NCBI RefSeq assembly: GCF_013166515.1
Contig: NZ_JABKKJ010000005.1
Location: 1-64,000, forward strand
Direction: 5' to 3'
From: Xylanibacter caecicola
GTDB taxonomy: Bacteria > Bacteroidota > Bacteroidia > Bacteroidales > Bacteroidaceae
DNA length: 64,000 bases
Below the pieces are notes generated by a model that made no database searches, was not told where the DNA came from, and saw only the letters and a list, made by a program, of their open reading frames with translations. Of the stretch, positions 1 through 7,267 are shown piece after piece (position 1 is the first letter of the stretch; each line of letters opens with the position of its first letter). The position numbers were made by a program, and so were the translations under genes.

Positions 1-7
1 TAATGGG

Positions 8-358
8 TTATTTATGAAAGAAATTATGGATACGAGCCTTGTAGAAGGCTATATCTTCCTTTTTGAAGTCCTTGATATGGTTGGAAAGGAATGTCAGCAC
101 GTCCTCCTCGCTGTAATAGGTCTTCTTGCCCAGCGTCTTGTAGGGCAATGCGCCTACGCTGCGGTAGCGTTGGAGGGTGCGTTTGCTTATCTGGAGCAAC
201 ATGCACAAATCCTGATTGTCGAAAAGGCGGATGCTTTCCGTGATAGTGGGCTGTTTCCCCTCAGCCTTCATCGCCAGCAGCAGTTCGTCCTGACGGTCGA
301 GCCGTTCCATCAGCTTCTGCATCCAGCCCTCGAAGTTGTTTCGTGTGAGCAGTTCCAT
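8..358 (-). CDS. Helix-turn-helix (excisionase/MerR-like) protein of the integrative element
   Basis: A 116-residue cytoplasmic DNA-binding protein. Residues about 45-95 form a HTH_17-type winged helix-turn-helix: the segment LCMLLQISKRTLQRYR is the recognition region, and the following GALPYKTLGKKTYYSEEDV is the wing seen in MerR and excisionase proteins. The N-terminal 40 residues look like a helical oligomerization segment. It starts three bases after the stop of the upstream gene ending at 362, so the two are probably co-transcribed. Proteins of this class occur in pairs next to integrases of Bacteroides elements and act as recombination directionality factors or local regulators; which role applies here cannot be told from sequence. 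Confidence 0.75.
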   Translation of the reverse strand: MELLTRNNFEGWMQKLMERLDRQDELLLAMKAEGKQPTITESIRLFDNQDLCMLLQISKRTLQRYRSVGALPYKTLGKKTYYSEEDVLTFLSNHIKDFKKEDIAFYKARIHNFFHK

Positions 359-361
359 GAC

Positions 362-724
362 CTATGTCCTCCTTCCTTTTGGTTTGCCGCCCGTGCGCAG
401 CGTGTGGTTGTGGAACAGGGTGTCTATTGTCCCTTCCTCGTTCCTTACTGTGTTGTCCTCCAATAGCCGCAGTATCTCGGAAAGGCGGTAGCGGCAGCTT
501 CCGCGTACCACCACATACTCGATACGGTGGTCGGTGCGCATACGCTGCATGGTGCGCTTGCTCACGTTGAGCATCTTCGCCGCCTGTGCCGTGTCAAGCA
601 GCTTGTCTTCGGTTTCCCGCTTCCGTTTCTTCTCGTCCCTTGCCTCGCGGATGTACCCTGCGATGTTCGCAATCTGCGCCATCATCTCCTTGTAGGCGGA
701 ACTTTCCATTGTTATCACTTTCAT
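362..724 (-). CDS. Helix-turn-helix (excisionase-like) protein of the integrative element
   Basis: A 120-residue protein with the same layout as its downstream neighbour: a helical N-terminus, then KMLNVSKRTMQRMRTDHR as helix-turn-helix and a short wing (YVVVRGSCRYRLSEIL). The start at 724 (MKVITMESSAYKEMM) is preferred over an upstream in-frame ATG at 787, because AAAGGACTG precedes it as a ribosome-binding site and because the divergent paralogue at 926 begins alike (MNMEIVSIEKKTFEMM). The C-terminal 30 residues are basic and probably disordered. It is the first gene of a two-gene minus-strand unit. A role in excision or in controlling the divergent gene pair is inferred from the family only. 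Confidence 0.72.
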   Translation of the reverse strand: MKVITMESSAYKEMMAQIANIAGYIREARDEKKRKRETEDKLLDTAQAAKMLNVSKRTMQRMRTDHRIEYVVVRGSCRYRLSEILRLLEDNTVRNEEGTIDTLFHNHTLRTGGKPKGRRT

Positions 725-925
725 GTTCAGTCCTTTCTTTTTGTTTCTGCGACAAAATTCGGCAATAAACAAAAGGGGCTTTAACAACTCACTACGTGAC
801 TCACGTAAGATTTTTGCGGAAGATGGCTCCGTAACCCGGTCAAACGGCGCAACAGGCAGCCTTTCAGCGGAAAACGATACGTCTTGTATGCCGTTTCGTT
901 ACCTTTGCGGCAAACTCTAAATGAC
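725..925. promoter_or_regulatory. Divergent promoter region with a 15-bp palindrome
   Basis: Non-coding DNA between two divergent pairs of helix-turn-helix genes. TACGTGA-C-TCACGTA (793-807) is a perfect palindrome and a plausible operator. TACCTTTG at 900-907 matches the Bacteroidetes -7 box and would start a short leader for the gene at 926. The words AACTCACTA (786-794) and ACTCACGTAA (799-808) recur, one of them inverted, in the attachment region upstream of the integrase (3350-3375), which suggests a shared binding protein. Confidence 0.5.
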
Positions 926-1225
926 ATGAATATGGAAATAGTATCTATCGAGAAAAAGACTTTCGAGATGATGGTGGCGGCATTCGGCGCACTCTCGGAG
1001 AAGGTCGCCGCCCTGAGGCGCAAAAGCGACACGGGGCGCATGGAAAGATGGCTCACGGGCGAGGAGGTCTGCGGGCAGTTGAGAATAAGCCCGCGCACGT
1101 TGCAGACGCTGCGTGACAGGCGGCTTATCGGCTACTCGCAGATAAACCGCAGGTTCTATTACAAGCCAGAGGAGGTGAAGCGGCTGATACCGCTTGTCGG
1201 CACGCTCTATCCGCACGGCAGATGA
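926..1225 (+). CDS. Helix-turn-helix (excisionase-like) protein of the integrative element
   Basis: A 99-residue DNA-binding protein. After a helical N-terminus (MEIVSIEKKTFEMMVAAFG), residues about 43-90 carry the helix-turn-helix (VCGQLRISPRTLQTLRDRR) and the wing (SQINRRFYYKPEEV). The ATG at 926 lies about 20 bases after a good -7 box (900-907); an earlier in-frame ATG at 884 lies upstream of that box and is rejected. It diverges from the gene at 362-724 and resembles it at the N-terminus, so the two arose by duplication or act on related sites. The next gene begins 31 bases downstream on the same strand. Confidence 0.72.
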   Translation: MNMEIVSIEKKTFEMMVAAFGALSEKVAALRRKSDTGRMERWLTGEEVCGQLRISPRTLQTLRDRRLIGYSQINRRFYYKPEEVKRLIPLVGTLYPHGR

Positions 1226-1256
1226 TTTGATTTATTCACCCACTGAATCCGAAGTT

Positions 1257-1562
1257 ATGATGAACGAGAACAACGATGTTTTTACGATGGAAGACGAGCC
1301 GATAGCCTCTGTGGTGCAGGATATGCGCAAAGGCTCGAAATGGCTGTCCGCATTTCTGGAAAGCTACCGTCCTCCGCTGGACGGGGAACGTTACCTGACG
1401 GACGGCGAGGTGTCGGAACTGCTCCGTGTGAGCCGGCGCACCTTGCAGGAATACCGCAACAACCGCGTGTTGCCCTTCATACTTTTGGGAGGGAAGGTGC
1501 TTTACCCGGAAACGGGGCTGCGCGGGGTACTGGAAGCGAACTACCGCAAGCCGCTGGAGTGA
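1257..1562 (+). CDS. Helix-turn-helix (excisionase-like) protein of the integrative element
   Basis: A 101-residue protein with an acidic N-terminus and a C-terminal helix-turn-helix (VSELLRVSRRTLQEYRNNR) followed by a wing containing LLGGKVLYPE. Two adjacent ATG codons at 1257 and 1260 both work; the longer upstream reading from 1194 overlaps the preceding gene and is unlikely. It is the fourth protein of this class in 1.6 kb, in the layout two-minus/two-plus around one divergent promoter. In CTnDOT-type elements such small basic proteins assist the integrase in excision and switch on transfer genes; that function is transferred from the family and not shown here. Confidence 0.7.
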   Translation: MMNENNDVFTMEDEPIASVVQDMRKGSKWLSAFLESYRPPLDGERYLTDGEVSELLRVSRRTLQEYRNNRVLPFILLGGKVLYPETGLRGVLEANYRKPLE

Positions 1563-1577
1563 GGCGGTTTCATGAAA

Positions 1578-1629
1578 AAGTAAACGGGTGACACCTTTTG
1601 TGGTGCTACCCGTTTACTTGTCTTATGGG
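1578..1629. terminator. Bidirectional terminator between convergent genes
   Basis: AAGTAAACGGGT (1578-1589) pairs perfectly with ACCCGTTTACTT (1618-1629), with an inner ACACC/GGTG stem. It lies between a plus-strand gene ending at 1562 and a minus-strand gene ending at 1640. On the minus strand the stem is followed by a run of T. Confidence 0.75.
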
Positions 1630-1639
1630 GTATGTGCAA

Positions 1640-2002
1640 TCAGCAATACCCGGCTTTTCCGTTCTGTATGAACATCACGTATGTCTGCCGTTTCTCTTGT
1701 GAGAGTGCCTTTCCCACCAGCCATGTGCGGAACAGGTGGGTGTTGTAGGTATTCACCCTGAAAGCGACCGGGATGATGATTTCAAGGGCGTACACGTCCG
1801 CGTGCAGCCCGTTTTCAAGCTGCATGTAGCGGCACACCTCGTAGTCGTTCAGCACGTCCGACTTGCGGACGGCTCTGATGGCGGCGTTCACTGCCGGGAC
1901 GGTCGTATGGAACAATCCGGCTATTTCGGTGGCGGTCATCCACACGTCGTTACCGGTTACGCTGACTGCCTTGTCCTCGATGATGATTGTGTCACGTTTC
2001 AT
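1640..2002 (-). CDS. Short RhuM-like DNA-binding protein next to the integrase
   Basis: A 120-residue protein. The start at 2002 (MKRDTIIIEDK) is chosen because the longer reading runs into the integrase gene. Its pattern follows the N-terminal domain of RhuM: VWMTATEIAGLFHTTVPAVN compares with VWLT-type segments of RhuM, then a block around EVCRYMQLENG, a tyrosine-rich linker, and IIIPVAFRVN...FRTWL in place of the RhuM VIALGYRV...FRRW block. The full-length RhuM in this same window (56182-57175) shows the same order of motifs. It ends before the RhuM C-terminal domain, so it is a natural mini-RhuM. It sits 11 bases downstream of the integrase stop and is probably co-transcribed, so a role in integrase regulation is plausible but unproven. 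Confidence 0.62.
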   Translation of the reverse strand: MKRDTIIIEDKAVSVTGNDVWMTATEIAGLFHTTVPAVNAAIRAVRKSDVLNDYEVCRYMQLENGLHADVYALEIIIPVAFRVNTYNTHLFRTWLVGKALSQEKRQTYVMFIQNGKAGYC

Positions 2003-2013
2003 GGCTTTTCTTT

Positions 2014-3249
2014 TTAGATGGTGCAACCTGCAAATTCCTCGACGCCGTTCAATCTTGCGGCAAGGTTCTCCATGTCCTGATTGAGCTTCTCTTTGGTTAT
2101 CTTTGCGTAAATCTGCGTCGTCTTTATGCTCTTGTGTCCGAGCATGGAGCTGACCGTTTCGATGGGAACACCGTTGGAGAGGAATATCGTCGTGGCTGCC
2201 GTGTGGCGGCTCTGATGCCACGTGATATGCTTGGTGATGCCGCAACGCTTGGCGACGGCACGGATACCGGCAAGGCACGTGTTATAATGCGGAACGGGAA
2301 ATATCCTGCCGTCCCCGCACAGTCCCCGGTATTTGCCGATTATGCGGTTGGCGATGTCGAGCAGGCGGATGTTGGACACCACGCCCGTTTTCTGGCGGTT
2401 GATGTTTATCCACTCGTGTTCGTCGAAGTAGGTGCGGATATTCTCTTCCGTAAGGTTGCGCATATCCGCGAACGACAGCCCCGTGAAGGCGCAGAACAGG
2501 TAGAGGTCGCGGTACAATTCCTGTTTGGCGTTTTTCAGTTTCCCCTCCATCAGCAGGCGGATCTCATCTTTGGTCAGGAAACTGCGTGTTGTTTCCTCCT
2601 TCTTGATTTCATACTCGCGGAACGGGTCGCGCGTCAGCCACTCGTTGTTGATGGCGATGAATACCATCGTCCGTAACGGGCAGACGTACAGCCACACGGT
2701 ATTGGTGCAGCAGTGCTTGTCCGTGCGCAGGAACATCTCGAAGTCGGAGATGAAAGCCGGGGTAAGCTCTTTTAGGGCGATGTCCTTCACATGGTAGCGG
2801 ATGTCGAGGAACTCTTGCATGTGCTTGTAAACGGTGCGGTACTTCAGCAGCGTGCCTTTGGCTTTCATGCCTGCCTCCACCTGCTTCTCGTAGTCCTCGT
2901 TGTGCTGGCGGAACACCTGCATCAGCGTGTGGTAGCGGTGTTCCAGTCCGAGAAAGGCGTTCTTCACCTTCTCCGCCGTGACGAAGTTGTCACGCTCCAT
3001 GATTTCCTGATAATGCCTGTTGATGCGTACCCGCATCTTGTCAAGCATACGGTTCGTTTCGAGTGCCGCCGTGCTTCTGCCCGTGACACGTCCACCTTTG
3101 GTGTCCCACAGTTTCGGATCGACAGTCAGTTTGCAGCTGAACTGTGTCTGGCTGCCGTCCACCGTGATGCGTCCCATGACGGGAACTGTCCCGTCCTTTT
3201 TCACTACCTGACGCTTGAGGTAGTAGATTACTGAAAATGTACTCTTCAT
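2014..3249 (-). CDS. IntDOT-like tyrosine recombinase (integrase)
   Basis: A 411-residue site-specific recombinase that integrates and excises the element. Residues 1-100 are the arm-binding domain (KLTVDPKLWDTKGGRVTG), about 105-215 the core-binding SAM-like domain, and 225-400 the catalytic domain. Visible catalytic residues are His345 and Arg348 (HQSRH), His372 (LGHKS) and the nucleophile Tyr381 (TQIYAKI). The position normally held by the first catalytic Arg is Ser259 (FTGLSFADM), the substitution known in IntDOT of CTnDOT, which also has 411 residues. The start at 3249 (MKSTFSVIYYLKR) is preferred over an upstream ATG at 3327, because a -7 box lies at 3270-3277, directly in front of it. 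The gene reads away from the chromosome. Confidence 0.93.
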   Translation of the reverse strand: MKSTFSVIYYLKRQVVKKDGTVPVMGRITVDGSQTQFSCKLTVDPKLWDTKGGRVTGRSTAALETNRMLDKMRVRINRHYQEIMERDNFVTAEKVKNAFLGLEHRYHTLMQVFRQHNEDYEKQVEAGMKAKGTLLKYRTVYKHMQEFLDIRYHVKDIALKELTPAFISDFEMFLRTDKHCCTNTVWLYVCPLRTMVFIAINNEWLTRDPFREYEIKKEETTRSFLTKDEIRLLMEGKLKNAKQELYRDLYLFCAFTGLSFADMRNLTEENIRTYFDEHEWININRQKTGVVSNIRLLDIANRIIGKYRGLCGDGRIFPVPHYNTCLAGIRAVAKRCGITKHITWHQSRHTAATTIFLSNGVPIETVSSMLGHKSIKTTQIYAKITKEKLNQDMENLAARLNGVEEFAGCTI

Positions 3250-3269
3250 TGTCCTTAATTTTTGGGTTT

Positions 3270-3277
3270 CAAAATTA
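3270..3277 (-). promoter_or_regulatory. Promoter -7 box of the integrase gene
   Basis: TAATTTTG on the minus strand matches the Bacteroidetes TAnnTTTG consensus, 21 bases before the integrase start codon. No clear -33 box is seen at the usual spacing. Confidence 0.5.
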
Positions 3278-3578
3278 GTTGGTGAAGAGTCCGGTGTTGG
3301 TACGCAAAACGGGGAGGAACGGCGCAATCTTTTTCCGTAACCGTATTTGTTACGTGAGTTGTGGGTAACTCACTATTCCTTAGCGTCTTGTTTCGTCATC
3401 CGTACCCGTTTGTCGCATTTTCGGGCATGGTTACGAACAAGTAACGTTGCGGCGTCAGGATTTGGCTTTGGCAAGGATTGTAATGGCTTCACGAATTTTT
3501 GCCACTTCAACTAAAACCCTTGTAACTCAATTCTATCACTATATCTTTCCGCATTTCACTTTTTTGTAGTAACTTTGT
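3278..3578. other. Attachment region with core-like site and hairpin
   Basis: About 300 bp of non-coding DNA between the integrase and the chromosome. A hairpin GTGAGTT/AACTCAC (3354-3360 with 3367-3373, 6-base loop) lies inside it. GTAACTTTGT at 3569-3578 fits the IntDOT core consensus GTAnnTTTGC except for its last base. Arm-type integrase sites are expected here but cannot be identified by eye. Confidence 0.5.
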
Positions 3579-3689
3579 TTTAACTAAATACCGGCTGCGA
3601 TAAATCTTTGTTAACGAATTCTGATTGCCTGTTTGTGTATTTTTAACACGTAATATTTAAGACTAAAACTACATTATCATGGTCAAACA

Positions 3690-4979
3690 TCACCCAATCT
3701 TGTAGCTTTTAAATAAACCGGTCTGAGCTATTCCCCTGACAGAAAGATAAGCAATGAATGCCAACCAAAGGGCATGGTTACCATAGACATCGCGCAAGGA
3801 ATAGTAAAGAGCAAAGAATACCACTGATGCCGCAAACATGGATATAAGCATGCCGCGGGTGAAAGTGCACCCGATAAAGACACCGTCCCATATAAAAGCA
3901 GCCACACCTGCAACAGGAAGTGCAAGAGCCCACAAGAAATAATCGGCAGAAGCATTTACTACATCTCGGTCGTCTGTCAACAATGAGAGGAAAGCATCTC
4001 CACCTACAGCGTAGGCAACAGTAAAGAAGACCGTCATCACCGCTCCCCATATAAAAAGATGCCTGACCGTGCGTTGCAACATTGCCGTATCACGTGCGCC
4101 ATAGTATTTTCCGCTCAATGCTTCTCCTGCATATGCAAAACCGTCCATAATATACGAGAAAAGCATATACATCTGCATAAGCATGGTATTCACGGCAAGT
4201 ATCACCTCTCCCTGCCATGAACCTGCCGATGTAAAGAACATCATAACCGATACAAGACATACCGTCCGCAAGAAGATGTCACGGTTAACCTTGAAAAAGG
4301 AAATCATGGCATCGCGCTGCCAGATACCGCTAAACGAAAAGTAACGACTTAACAGACGCCTGTAACGACTTAAAACAAGAACAGCTGATACGATAAATCC
4401 TGCATACTGTGCCGTCAATGTGCCAAACGCCACACCTTCCACCTTTAGTCCGAACACAAAAACAAACAGAAGACTCGCAATGATATTAACGACATTCTGG
4501 ACAATAGCCACCGCCATCGGTATACGTGAGTTCTGCATGCCTATAGACCAACCGGACATGGCAAACAGACCGAGCATGGCAGGAGCACCCCATATACATA
4601 TATTATAATAGGTAGAAGAAAAGCGTCTCACTTCATCCGTAGGATTCATAAACATAAGCGCCGCTTCACGTATAGGATACTGCATGACAATCAACAGTAT
4701 TGCTATCCCCACCGCAATTGTTGTCGAACGCGCAAGCATCCGCACCGTTTCATCAAGACGGCGTGCTCCCAGTGCCTGCGATGTCATGCCGCTCGTGCCC
4801 ATACGCAAGAAACCGAATATCCAGTATATCACATTGAACATCATTCCGCCAACGGCAATGGCACCGATATATGACGCCGCACCAAGATGCCCGACGATAG
4901 CAACATCGATAAGCCCAAGCAACGGTACAGTGATGTTGCTGATAATCGACGGGACTGCTATACGGAGGATGGGAGACAT
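3690..4979 (-). CDS. MATE-family multidrug/organic cation efflux transporter (DinF-like)
   Basis: A 429-residue inner-membrane protein with about 12 hydrophobic helices arranged as two similar halves. It would export drugs or metabolites by cation antiport. The MATE signature is visible near the N-terminus: LRIAVPSIISNITVPLLGLI, DVAIVGHLG and the GxxGMTSQALGA segment after helix 2. The second half repeats the theme with MDGFAYAGEALSGKYYGARD, the DinF-branch version. Length is normal for the family. The gene stands alone, about 110 bp from the presumed att core, and a repeat-rich spacer separates it from bipA upstream. Its substrate cannot be predicted. Confidence 0.9.
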   Translation of the reverse strand: MSPILRIAVPSIISNITVPLLGLIDVAIVGHLGAASYIGAIAVGGMMFNVIYWIFGFLRMGTSGMTSQALGARRLDETVRMLARSTTIAVGIAILLIVMQYPIREAALMFMNPTDEVRRFSSTYYNICIWGAPAMLGLFAMSGWSIGMQNSRIPMAVAIVQNVVNIIASLLFVFVFGLKVEGVAFGTLTAQYAGFIVSAVLVLSRYRRLLSRYFSFSGIWQRDAMISFFKVNRDIFLRTVCLVSVMMFFTSAGSWQGEVILAVNTMLMQMYMLFSYIMDGFAYAGEALSGKYYGARDTAMLQRTVRHLFIWGAVMTVFFTVAYAVGGDAFLSLLTDDRDVVNASADYFLWALALPVAGVAAFIWDGVFIGCTFTRGMLISMFAASVVFFALYYSLRDVYGNHALWLAFIAYLSVRGIAQTGLFKSYKIG

Positions 4980-4980
4980 T

Positions 4981-5095
4981 GGGAGTTAAGAATTAAGAAT
5001 TAAGAGTTAAGAATTAAGAGTTAAGAGTTGGGGTGCGGGTTATAAGTCTTATTAGCCATATAAGTCCTATAGGTCCTATAGGCTCTATCTCACCA
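4981..5095. repeat. Short-period degenerate tandem repeats
   Basis: 4983-5028 is built of 8-base units alternating TTAAGAAT and TTAAGAGT. 5050-5090 then carries two or three imperfect 10-base units of the form AGTCCTATAG. No gene is seen. The block lies between the MATE start codon and the bipA terminator, and any MATE promoter must lie within it. Confidence 0.7.
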
Positions 5096-5100
5096 ATAGA

Positions 5101-5132
5101 ATAATCCCGGCAGCATGTCCTGCCGGGATTAT
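5101..5132 (-). terminator. Rho-independent terminator-like hairpin after bipA
   Basis: ATAATCCCGGCAG (5101-5113) and CTGCCGGGATTAT (5120-5132) pair perfectly over 13 bp with a 6-base loop, 9 bases after the bipA stop codon. The T-run is weak in both directions. Confidence 0.8.
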
Positions 5133-5141
5133 GCAAAAACT

Positions 5142-6938
5142 TTATTTAGAGCGTTTACGCTCCAGATGGTCAAGTATAATCTTGCGCATGCGCATGCTTT
5201 TCGGAGTAACCTCCACCAGCTCATCCGCCTTGATATATTCAAGTGCTTCTTCAAGTGAAAGCACCGTGCGGGGAACAATACGTGCCTTGTCATCAGAACC
5301 GCTGGCACGTGTATTGGTAAGCTGCTTTGCCTTCGTAACGTTTATGACAAGGTCGTTGTCATGAACATGCTCGCCTACAACCTCACCGGCATATACTTCT
5401 TCGCCCGGATCTATGAAGAACTTTCCACGGTCTTGAAGCTTATCTATGGAGTAGGCGTAAGACGTTCCTGTCTCCATTGCTATCATTGAACCGTTCATGC
5501 GACGCACAATATCTCCCTTGTAAGGCTGGTATTCTTTAAAGCGGTGTGCCATTATCGCCTCACCCTGACTTGCCGTAAGCACATTTGTGCGCAGACCTAT
5601 AATACCACGCGACGGTATATCGAAGCCAATGTTTACACGTTCGCCCTGATTTTCCATTGATGTCATCTCTCCCTTGCGGCGCGTGACCATGTCTATCATC
5701 TTGCTGGCAAACTCTTCCGGCACATTAATGGTCATATCTTCTATAGGCTCACAGCGCTCACCGTCAATTTCCTTGTATATTACCTGCGGCTGTCCAACCT
5801 GCAACTCATATCCCTCACGGCGCATAGTCTCTATCAGCACGGAAAGATGCAGCACGCCGCGTCCGCTTACGATCCACTTGTCGGTAGAATCTTCAAACGG
5901 CGTAACTTTCAATGCAAGGTTCTTTTCAAGTTCTTTCTGAAGACGATCGTTAATATGACGGCTCGTAACAAACTTGCCTTCCTTGCCAAAGAACGGCGAA
6001 TCGTTTATGGTAAAGAGCATACTCATCGTAGGCTCGTCTATTGCAATGGGAGGTAACGGCTCGGGATTTTCAAAGTCGCATATCGTATCACCAATTTCAA
6101 ACTTCTCCAAACCTATTATCGCGCAGATGTCACCGCTGCCCACCTCGGATGTCTTCTGGTGTCCCATGCCCTCAAAGGTGTGCAGTTCCTTTATCTTTGT
6201 CTTCTCATGCGAACCGTCACGATGAACGATTGTCACGTTCATTCCCTCGCGCAACACGCCACGGTGTACACGCCCCACGGCAATACGTCCCGTGTAGCTT
6301 GAATAGTCAAGACTGGTTATAAGCATCTGCGGTGTTCCTTCGATAACTTTCGGTGCAGGAATAACTTCTACAATCTTGTCAAGAAGATAAGTGATATTGT
6401 CCGTAGGTGTCTTATAATCACCGCTCATCCATCCGTTCTTTGCCGAACCGTATACCACAGGAAAGTCCAACTGGTCTTCAGTGGCGTTGAGAGAAAACAT
6501 AAGATCGAACACCATTTCATACACTTCTTCAGGACGACAGTTGGGTTTATCCACCTTGTTTACCACAACAATGGGCTTCAATCCCAGCTCCAGAGCTTTC
6601 TGCAGCACAAAGCGTGTCTGTGGCATCGGACCCTCAAAGGCATCGACAAGCAACAGACACCCGTCTGCCATATTCAGCACCCGCTCTACCTCTCCACCGA
6701 AATCGGAGTGCCCCGGAGTGTCGATGATGTTTATCTTTACATCTTTATATGTTATAGATACGTTTTTGGAAAGAATTGTTATACCACGCTCACGTTCCAA
6801 ATCATTGCTGTCCAACACCTGACTGCTCAAGTCCTGCCCGTCACGGAACAGGTTTCCCGCCAACATCATTTTGTCCACGAGTGTTGTCTTGCCATGGTCA
6901 ACGTGGGCAATAATAGCTATGTTTCTGATTTCCTGCAT
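5142..6938 (-). CDS. typA: Ribosome-associated GTPase BipA/TypA
   Basis: A 598-residue translational GTPase of the EF-G superfamily that binds the ribosome and supports 50S assembly and stress or cold adaptation. The G-domain motifs are all present: G1 AHVDHGKT (11-18), G2 RGITI, G3 DTPGHSD, G4 NKVD and G5 GSAKNGW. The EF-Tu-like domain II, two EF-G-like domains and the BipA-specific C-terminal domain (IDKLQDRGKFFIDPGEEVY) follow. Length and ends are normal. It is a single-gene unit with a -7 box 27 bases upstream and a strong hairpin downstream. Confidence 0.97.
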   Translation of the reverse strand: MQEIRNIAIIAHVDHGKTTLVDKMMLAGNLFRDGQDLSSQVLDSNDLERERGITILSKNVSITYKDVKINIIDTPGHSDFGGEVERVLNMADGCLLLVDAFEGPMPQTRFVLQKALELGLKPIVVVNKVDKPNCRPEEVYEMVFDLMFSLNATEDQLDFPVVYGSAKNGWMSGDYKTPTDNITYLLDKIVEVIPAPKVIEGTPQMLITSLDYSSYTGRIAVGRVHRGVLREGMNVTIVHRDGSHEKTKIKELHTFEGMGHQKTSEVGSGDICAIIGLEKFEIGDTICDFENPEPLPPIAIDEPTMSMLFTINDSPFFGKEGKFVTSRHINDRLQKELEKNLALKVTPFEDSTDKWIVSGRGVLHLSVLIETMRREGYELQVGQPQVIYKEIDGERCEPIEDMTINVPEEFASKMIDMVTRRKGEMTSMENQGERVNIGFDIPSRGIIGLRTNVLTASQGEAIMAHRFKEYQPYKGDIVRRMNGSMIAMETGTSYAYSIDKLQDRGKFFIDPGEEVYAGEVVGEHVHDNDLVINVTKAKQLTNTRASGSDDKARIVPRTVLSLEEALEYIKADELVEVTPKSMRMRKIILDHLERKRSK

Positions 6939-6964
6939 ATTATTTTACCTTAAAAAATCGCATG

Positions 6965-6972
6965 CAAAATTA
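6965..6972 (-). promoter_or_regulatory. Promoter -7 box of typA
   Basis: TAATTTTG on the minus strand, 27 bases upstream of the typA start, fits TAnnTTTG. No clear -33 box is visible. Confidence 0.5.
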
Positions 6973-7081
6973 CACATTATTTATTAATAACATGTAATAG
7001 TTCGGTCATTATTTAATGAATTAACGAGTTCTATGGATTATACAACACTCACAAGTACATCGGTTATCCTAAAATAAGACA

Positions 7082-7135
7082 CGAGGATGTGCCGTCTATA
7101 TTTTTATAAAGTAAAAACATAAAATACACATCCTC
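7082..7135. repeat. Inverted repeat in the typA/GH3 spacer
   Basis: CGAGGATGTG at 7082-7091 pairs with CACATCCTC near 7126-7134 across an A/T-rich loop of about 35 bases. It lies 130-180 bases past the GH3 stop codon. The 6939-7267 spacer holds nothing else recognisable apart from the typA promoter. The repeat may act as a transcript 3'-end structure. Confidence 0.45.
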
Positions 7136-7267
7136 ATGCAGTTTTAACTCCAATCGATCATAAGACCGTTTTCGTGAGTATCTATTTTTGCACTTCCCGA
7201 CCGACTGGAACCCAAGCGACAATTACACGTGTTGTCACTTTAGTAAAACGAACGACTACTTAAGCAA

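Larger units (their letters stand above)
1..3578. mobile_element. Integrase end of an integrative element (IntDOT-type), left part outside window
   Basis: The first 3.6 kb reads as one end of a Bacteroidales integrative or conjugative element. It contains four small excisionase-like helix-turn-helix genes, a RhuM-like short gene and a tyrosine recombinase facing away from the chromosome. Beyond the recombinase start there are about 320 bp of non-coding DNA ending in GTAACTTTGT (3569-3578), which fits nine of ten positions of the core site described for the CTnDOT family (GTAnnTTTGC). Right of this point the gene content is ordinary chromosomal. The other end, the mobilization genes and any cargo are outside the window, so the element could be conjugative or only mobilizable. 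The exact boundary is inferred, not proven. Confidence 0.7.
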
